A stretch of 64,000 nt of DNA from contig NC_080042.1 of the NCBI RefSeq assembly GCF_012489685.1, positions 42,460,066-42,524,065 of the forward strand, read 5' to 3'. Shown one piece after another: positions 59,282 to 64,000 of this stretch. The notes under the pieces are model-generated. The model made no database searches. It saw only the letters and a program-made list of their open reading frames with translations, and was not told where the DNA came from. How positions within the stretch are numbered: position 1 is the first letter of the stretch; every line of letters begins with the position of its first letter. A program made the translations under genes and the position numbers. The DNA comes from Lotus japonicus. Lineage: Eukaryota > Streptophyta > Magnoliopsida > Fabales > Fabaceae.

Positions 59282-59488
59282 ATGTTAGAACTTTTCTTAT
59301 TCGTCTATAAAAAAGTGTTTCGATACGAAACCCTGGAGTGTACGAGCGTCAAATTCCAATACTCGGAAGTTTGCCGAAACCGAAACCCTGATAGTTCAGA
59401 AACCCTAAAATCAACGGACGATGAAGACTTTCTCTATTCGGAGCTTCAAACAAAGATTCCACACGCGCATGCCTATTTCTCTCGATGA
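59282..59488 (+). CDS. Small frame in U3 of the LTR (68 aa), coding status doubtful
   Basis: Starts MLELFLFVYKKVFR. It aligns without gaps to 7394-7182 (about 45 of 68 residues match). It lies upstream of the TATA box. No motif is recognised, and similarity may be passive. Confidence 0.25.
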   Translation: MLELFLFVYKKVFRYETLECTSVKFQYSEVCRNRNPDSSETLKSTDDEDFLYSELQTKIPHAHAYFSR

Positions 59489-59714
59489 TTCTAATCTTTC
59501 TTCAGAGCGAAGTTTTCTCATCCGACAACAACTGCAAAAAGAAGTTTTTCGGGTAAAACCGATTTACACCGACTTTTGATCCTTTGATTAAATTCCAAGA
59601 AACATGTTTTGAGTTCTGGAATTCTGTCAACAGAACCTATCTTAGAATTCTCCGAGGATTACGCAGGAAAAATCGGAATCGCGAAATTTTCATTTTTCCA
59701 AATTTTCCAAAACC

Positions 59715-59723
59715 TATAAATAG
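59715..59723 (+). promoter_or_regulatory. LTR TATA box of element D
   Basis: TATAAATAG in AACCTATAAATAGCGAG. The donor-like CTCGAG/GTATAG at 59863/59864 is 148 bases downstream; the same arrangement occurs in the LTRs at 20205 and 6951. Confidence 0.6.
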
Positions 59724-62171
59724 CGAGAAAATGAAAAAAATTTCAAAAACTTGCCATTTTCTTTCCTTGAACCCGCGAGCATAGGAGAAGGAGGGGGAGA
59801 AAGTGATTTTCGCCGATTATTGCCCGATCGCTGCACCGTTCGTTGCTAATTGAAGACCTCGAGGTATAGATACCATATCTCACTTCTGATCGTCAATTCT
59901 GTCGTCTTTCTCTATGTCTTTCTGTGCTCAAAGTTTTGAGCTTTTTGTAAAACTGTCCAAATAACTCGATTTCTCTGTCTAAACTTATTCCCTGCATGCC
60001 CCTGAGCGTGTTTCGCGGATTACATTTTGCCGAATGTCGCCGAAATGCCGCCGGGATTCATTTCTGTTGGAAAAACCCATTTCTGGGCAAAGTTTCGTTC
60101 TTTACGCTGAAAATTCACGACTTAGCTTAGCGCTAGTAGGATTAGTCGTCATAAACGTCGTTGGTGACGTCCCCATCCAATTTGTTTTTCGAAAATCCAG
60201 TTTTGAAATTCTGAGCTGAAAATAATGACCAAAATACCCCTGCGACAGTTTTTGATCCGAAAATTTTTATGAGCTTAGATTCGTCTTAGTTACGGCTAAT
60301 GATAACCTAGGAACCAAGTTTGATCGAAGAAAAATCGGCCCACCTAATTATGAAAAGTGGCCAAGAGCTCCTCATCAAGGGGGGGGGGGGAATTTCGTTT
60401 TTCGAAAACTTGTCTTAACGCGTTAGATTGTCGTACTTCGGAGTTTGTAATATTTCGTGTAACCCTAGTATGTATTGTTTGCTGAGTTTCTGACTCATTT
60501 TGATTGATTTCTGTGAATTTGTCCTAAGGTTCGTTTGAGGAACTTTGTGGATTCGAAGAGGAAGTTTGTGAAGGAAAACTTGGAGAACGAGCTGGAGAAC
60601 GTACAGGTGAGGGCTACTCACTGAATACTAGATAATGAATTAGGTGTCGAAGATTTCGACTTGATTTACTGTTTATGCACTTGATTGTGTTTGACTGGGA
60701 AAAACGTTTTCTGAGGCTACGGCTGACAATTGATAATCTTTTATTGATTGATTGTTGTTGAGGTTGATTCACATGCTATGTGCTACCTGGTTAATCTAGG
60801 ATGTGTGATATTTGCCCCATATGCTATGTGCTAAATGGTTATTCCTCAATGTGTTGATATATGTGCCATGACTGTTGGATTGTACTGTTTTGAATATGCA
60901 AATACACATATATCTATTGTTCGTCAGAGTGAGGATAACGGGCAGTTATGCCAGAGTTTATCATGAGATTTTGAGAAAGTTTGACGGGATGAACAGAGAT
61001 TCGGGCCTTGTTGTTGTTTTGATGGATCGAGACCTTCTCTGGGAATTACTTTGGATTATGGGATCTTTTGAACTTATAAGATTTGAGGTACAACTAAATG
61101 GAAACTATTTTACAAGGAAAATTCATAAGACATTAAGCAACCTCTGAACCTTTGAATAATGATCATAATCGCAACTAAGAGCTTAGGACTTGAACATTAG
61201 TTTTGGAAAAGTGAGAAGTGTCGCCGAGTCCAAGTTTTGGGGAAGCTAGTGAGTTTCCGAGTATGTTGATACTCTTTGCTCGATGAGCAGTTCTGTTGTT
61301 TGACTATCTAAAGGATAAGTCGTGAAAATTAATAAGTTTCCGAGTATGTTGATACTCTTTCACTCGATGAGCTGATTTGTTGTTGGGATATCTGTAAGAT
61401 AAGCCGAGAAACGGGTAGTTTCCAAGTACATTGGTACTTTTTGCTCGCTGAGCAGTTTTTGACCATCGGATGGAGATGAGTCGGATGATTCGAGAAATCA
61501 TCATGAGATACTTTTTATAATTAATTGTCTTTTGTCGCAGAATCGACATTTACCTTTGGGTAATCTTTTTAGAGACAATAAGTTAGCTAGAACACGTGAC
61601 GACGTGAGGTCGGAGACGTTGTTTGGCTAATCACGTTGCATTCATGCACTCATTTTGAGGTTAATACACGGTGGGATGCCGGACCTCGGTGGATTCTAAA
61701 ATGGTCATAAGACCCGGATTTCCACATAAGAACACTGCCGTGATTCTTAGTAGCAGACGGAAATGGCAGGCCTGCGGGTTTACTGCTGATCTGACTACAC
61801 TTTGTTTGGTATAAGAGACGCCCGAGCAGAAATGGTCCCACCGTGGCTGGTGTTAGGGCTGACTCGTTGGTGCCCATCCCTCCGGAATGCATCTTGTTCC
61901 TTTGCATTTGCATTTCATGCACCATTCATACTGATTTAGTTGCTGATTGTATTTGTTACCTGTTAACATTGTTTGAGATATGCTAATTGTCAGCAAATGT
62001 TATCTATTCTTATTTGACAGGATATGAAATTTATAATGTTGTCATTCATAACTAAGCCTATGTGGCTACTACTTATACTTTTCCTATTGGATGTACTATT
62101 ATGTAATTCTTTGAGTTGACCCTTGCGCGTGCTACCTGTGTATGGGGGGCTATGTATGCCCTTTTTGTCAG

Positions 62172-62621
62172 ATGTCAATGGCCGAGTGGTTCGAGATGGT
62201 CGTCCCTTCGGGGGGGACCAGGTTTGAGTTGTTAGACACGGACACCCCGGGCTCTTGGGTGGTCGACCCCGCCGGTCACCGAGCTATTTACACGGGGCGA
62301 ATAATGGAGGACCACGTCGACCGAATGGGGAACCTGACGCAAGGAGTCTTGAGACGCCACACGGTTAGCTTCAACCTACCACCGGGCGTGCACTGTGGCC
62401 CTGGAGTTGTGGTACCACCACCATCACCTGAGGACGAGGAGGACCCTTCGGAGGAGTTGCCTGTAGGAGGGGCTTCATCGGAGTCTAGCTCACCCACCGT
62501 CGCGGCTGCTGCTGTTTTGGGATCTGGTACAGTACCCGTAGGACCCGCTGTGAGGACCGATGCAGTCATTGACCTGATCGTCTTGGATTCAGATTCAGAC
62601 GACGATCATGGTGATGCGTAG
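62172..62621 (+). CDS. LTR-embedded ORF, 149 aa, unknown function
   Basis: Starts MSMAEWFEMV. Residues 1-78 form the domain shared with 22389-23054: PSGG.RFEL, WV.D..GHRA.Y, MED..D..G.LT.GVLRR, LPP.VHCGPG. A shorter Pro/Glu/Ser/Ala-rich middle follows and an acidic end VIDLIVLDSDSDDDHGD, which closely fits a SUMO-interacting motif (hydrophobic VIDLIVL then Asp/Ser). The preceding TGCCCTTTTTGTCAG is a good splice acceptor, and with the donor at 59863 would remove 2308 bases. Upstream codons from 62142 are open but not conserved. No signal peptide or membrane segment is seen. The position in the 5' leader means it could be translated before gag or from a spliced RNA. I know no matching family. 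Confidence 0.62.
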   Translation: MSMAEWFEMVVPSGGTRFELLDTDTPGSWVVDPAGHRAIYTGRIMEDHVDRMGNLTQGVLRRHTVSFNLPPGVHCGPGVVVPPPSPEDEEDPSEELPVGGASSESSSPTVAAAAVLGSGTVPVGPAVRTDAVIDLIVLDSDSDDDHGDA

Positions 62622-62709
62622 CTGGGAGTGGTGTGTAGTACTCCTCTAGTCAGGATTAGGGTAGGAGTAGCGTCATGGCTCTGATCTTCAGTTTTTCTCA
62701 TTTTGGGGC

Positions 62710-62780
62710 AGGGTAGGTCCCCGACCTTTAGCTTTTTGTGTGGTTCTCTTAACGGGAGTCACAGGGAGTTGGTCGGATTA
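62710..62780 (+). promoter_or_regulatory. Conserved LTR box with a possible stem
   Basis: GGGTAGGTCCCCGACC, a TTTTTGTGTGGTTCTC core, and CACAGGGAGTTGGTCGG recur in all five Tekay-type LTRs here (also 8171-8240, 13342-13405, 23129-23200, 4438-4368 minus). CCGACC can pair with GGTCGG across about 50 bases. Possible roles are RNA structure, splicing or 3' processing; none is shown. Confidence 0.4.
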
Positions 62781-63108
62781 GGAGGTCTTCGGGCTGTTTT
62801 GAGCTGACCTACTTTCTTTTTGGAGGACTGTATATCAGAATACTGACCTTATATTTTGTCTCTGTACATATTTGCCGACAGGCACTACCTTCCAGTCACT
62901 GAAGGTTACTCGTGACGTGGCATGTTGTTTACTGTGGGGAGTGTACATATATTGTATATTAGTCTTGTTTATTCTTCCGTCGATACGTCTTTAAATTCGA
63001 CACGTCTTTTATTTACTTAAAACAATTATCGAAAAAAAAATATTCACGTTTTTCTGCTTATTTTCTTTTTGGTTACTAAAGTGACGCCACCGAAATCGGT
63101 TACATTTG

Positions 63109-63120
63109 TGGTATCAGAGC
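63109..63120 (+). promoter_or_regulatory. Primer binding site of element D
   Basis: TGGTATCAGAGC, four bases after the LTR end. Initiator methionine tRNA type, as in the minus-strand relative at 4023-4034. Confidence 0.92.
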
Positions 63121-63315
63121 TTGTCGAGTCTTTCGGGAGTCTTTGGGAAATAGGTCTTCTGTGCTAGGTTGTGTGACTCTGCAAAGAGTGAAAATTGATT
63201 GTCTGCAAGCGATTTTTCGCTTAGAATTGATTGAAGTTATTGCTTAATCATATTGTATAGTTATGTTGGATGCTATCTTATGATGGGTACTAACTGTTTG
63301 TTTGACTTAACAGAA

Positions 63316-64000
63316 CATGGTGAACACTAACCAACTAGCGGAGATGATGGCCACTATGGCCCAAGTTGTGACTGCACAGGCAAATGAAAATGCTTTGAGA
63401 CGTGCGGCTGAGGAAGCACGTGATCAGCATCAGCGTCAGAGAGAAGTAACTCTGGATCAGAACAAGGGCCTAAATGATTTCAGGAGACAAGATCCACCAA
63501 AGTTCTCGGGTGGTACTGACCCTGACAAAGCGGATCTCTGGATCCAGGAGATTGAGAAGATTTTCGGTGTATTGCAAACTGCTGAAGGTGCCAAGGTTGG
63601 CATGGCTACTTATCTGCTACTTGGTGATGCTGAGTACTGGTGGAGAGGCGCCAGGGGAATCATGGAAGCCAACAATGAAGAGATCAACTGGAATTCTTTC
63701 CGAACTGCATTCTTGGAAAAGTATTTTCCAACTAGTGCTCGGGATGAGCGAGAGGCACAGTTCCTGACACTTCGTCAAGGAAACATGTCTGTACCTGAAT
63801 TTGCTGCTAAGTTGGAGTCTTTGGCCAAGCATTTCCAATTTTTCCATGATCATGTGGATGAGCGCTACATGTGTAAGAGTTTTGTCAATGGACTGAGGCC
63901 AGATATTGAGGATTCTGTGAGGCCACTGGGAATCATGCGTTTTCAGTCGCTTGTTGAGAAAGCTACAGAAGTTGAACTGATGAAGAATAAGAGGTTGAAT
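63316..64000 (+). CDS. gag of element D, open, truncated by window end
   Basis: Met-Val-Asn-Thr at 63316 follows TTTGACTTAACAG/AAC, a plausible splice acceptor. The frame is open for 228 codons to the edge. An alanine/glutamate-rich N-terminus (ATMAQVVTAQANENALRRAA) leads to the retrotransposon gag domain: DPPKFSGGTDPDKADLWIQE, YLLLGDAEYWWRGARG, FLEKYFPTSARDEREAQFL, and KSFVNGLRPDIEDSVRPLG. This is the capsid of a Ty3/gypsy chromovirus that would package element RNA in the cytoplasm. Zinc knuckles and pol should follow beyond 64000. No defect is visible, so D may be recent or intact. Confidence 0.88.

Larger units (their letters stand above)
59008..63104 (+). repeat. 5' LTR of element D (4097 bp)
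   Basis: It starts TGTGAGACCCAAAG and ends AATCGGTTACA. It contains U3 with a small frame (59282-59488), a TATA box (59715), a donor-like site (59863/59864), and about three units of an 85 bp tandem repeat (61255-61450, TTTCCGAGTATGTTGATACT). It also holds the LTR-embedded ORF (62172-62621) and the conserved box (62710-62780). About 3.4 kb lies between the TATA box and the primer site, an unusually long leader within an LTR. Confidence 0.9.
59008..64000 (+). mobile_element. Tekay-like Ty3/gypsy element D, 5' part
   Basis: A 4097 bp LTR (59008-63104), primer site and an open gag running off the right edge. It is the youngest layer in this nest because it interrupts element A. It is the same family as the minus-strand element at 1-7626, but the gag capsid domain is present and undamaged as far as seen. 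GTTTG (59003-59007) would be one side of its target duplication. Confidence 0.9.

Overview
This window is repeat-dominated nuclear DNA from a flowering plant, probably a eudicot and plausibly a legume. The basis is plant-type Ty3/gypsy and Ty1/copia elements, initiator-tRNA-type primer sites, LINE 3' tails, MITEs and a two-exon defensin-like gene. The family assignment is inference. No bacterial or organellar block, CRISPR array or rRNA is visible. Almost every long reading frame belongs to a transposable element; the one convincing host gene is the defensin-like gene at 39462-40018 (minus).

Layout. (1) 1-7626 is a minus-strand, internally deleted Tekay-like Ty3/gypsy element: a 3.6 kb 5' LTR at 4038-7626, a gag lacking its capsid domain, and broken pol leaving the left edge. 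It sits in the 3' part of a related plus-strand LTR (7627-8500), followed by a 5.1 kb LTR fragment (8501-13646). (2) 13647-16644 is AT-rich DNA with MITEs and a broken RNase H-like coding remnant. (3) 16645-37330 is a complete-ended Tat-lineage Ty3/gypsy element (731 bp LTRs, GTATT target duplication) with gag, protease, RT, two RNase H domains, integrase and a multi-exon antisense gene with a plant-mobile-domain-like product. Into it have landed a 6.3 kb solo Tekay-type LTR (AAAAG duplication), itself holding a hAT-like element, a MITE and a copia solo LTR nested inside one another, and a second copia solo LTR (TTGGG duplication). (4) 37331-41575 is spacer with LINE fragments and the defensin-like gene. 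(5) 41576-64000 is a second nest: a plus-strand copia element C, hit by minus-strand SIRE-like copia element B, hit by a nearly whole relative A (47684-59007), hit by a plus-strand Tekay-like element D (59008 to the right edge) with a 4.1 kb LTR and an open gag.

Two gene-like modules are not ordinary gag-pol. First, the Tekay-type LTRs carry an open reading frame inside the LTR itself (62172-62621 and 22389-23054, plus a truncated copy at 4485-4613 minus). It has a conserved N-terminal domain of about 78 residues and an acidic tail with a SUMO-interaction-like motif. It lies downstream of the LTR TATA box and of a conserved splice-donor-like site. Second, the SIRE-like elements carry, between a large env-position frame and the 3' LTR, a convergent antisense 129-130 residue coiled-coil frame (49682-50074 and 44673-45062), each with a TATA box about 60 bases before its ATG. 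Both modules recur in independently inserted copies with the frame retained. They are my best candidates for undescribed biology; their functions are unknown.
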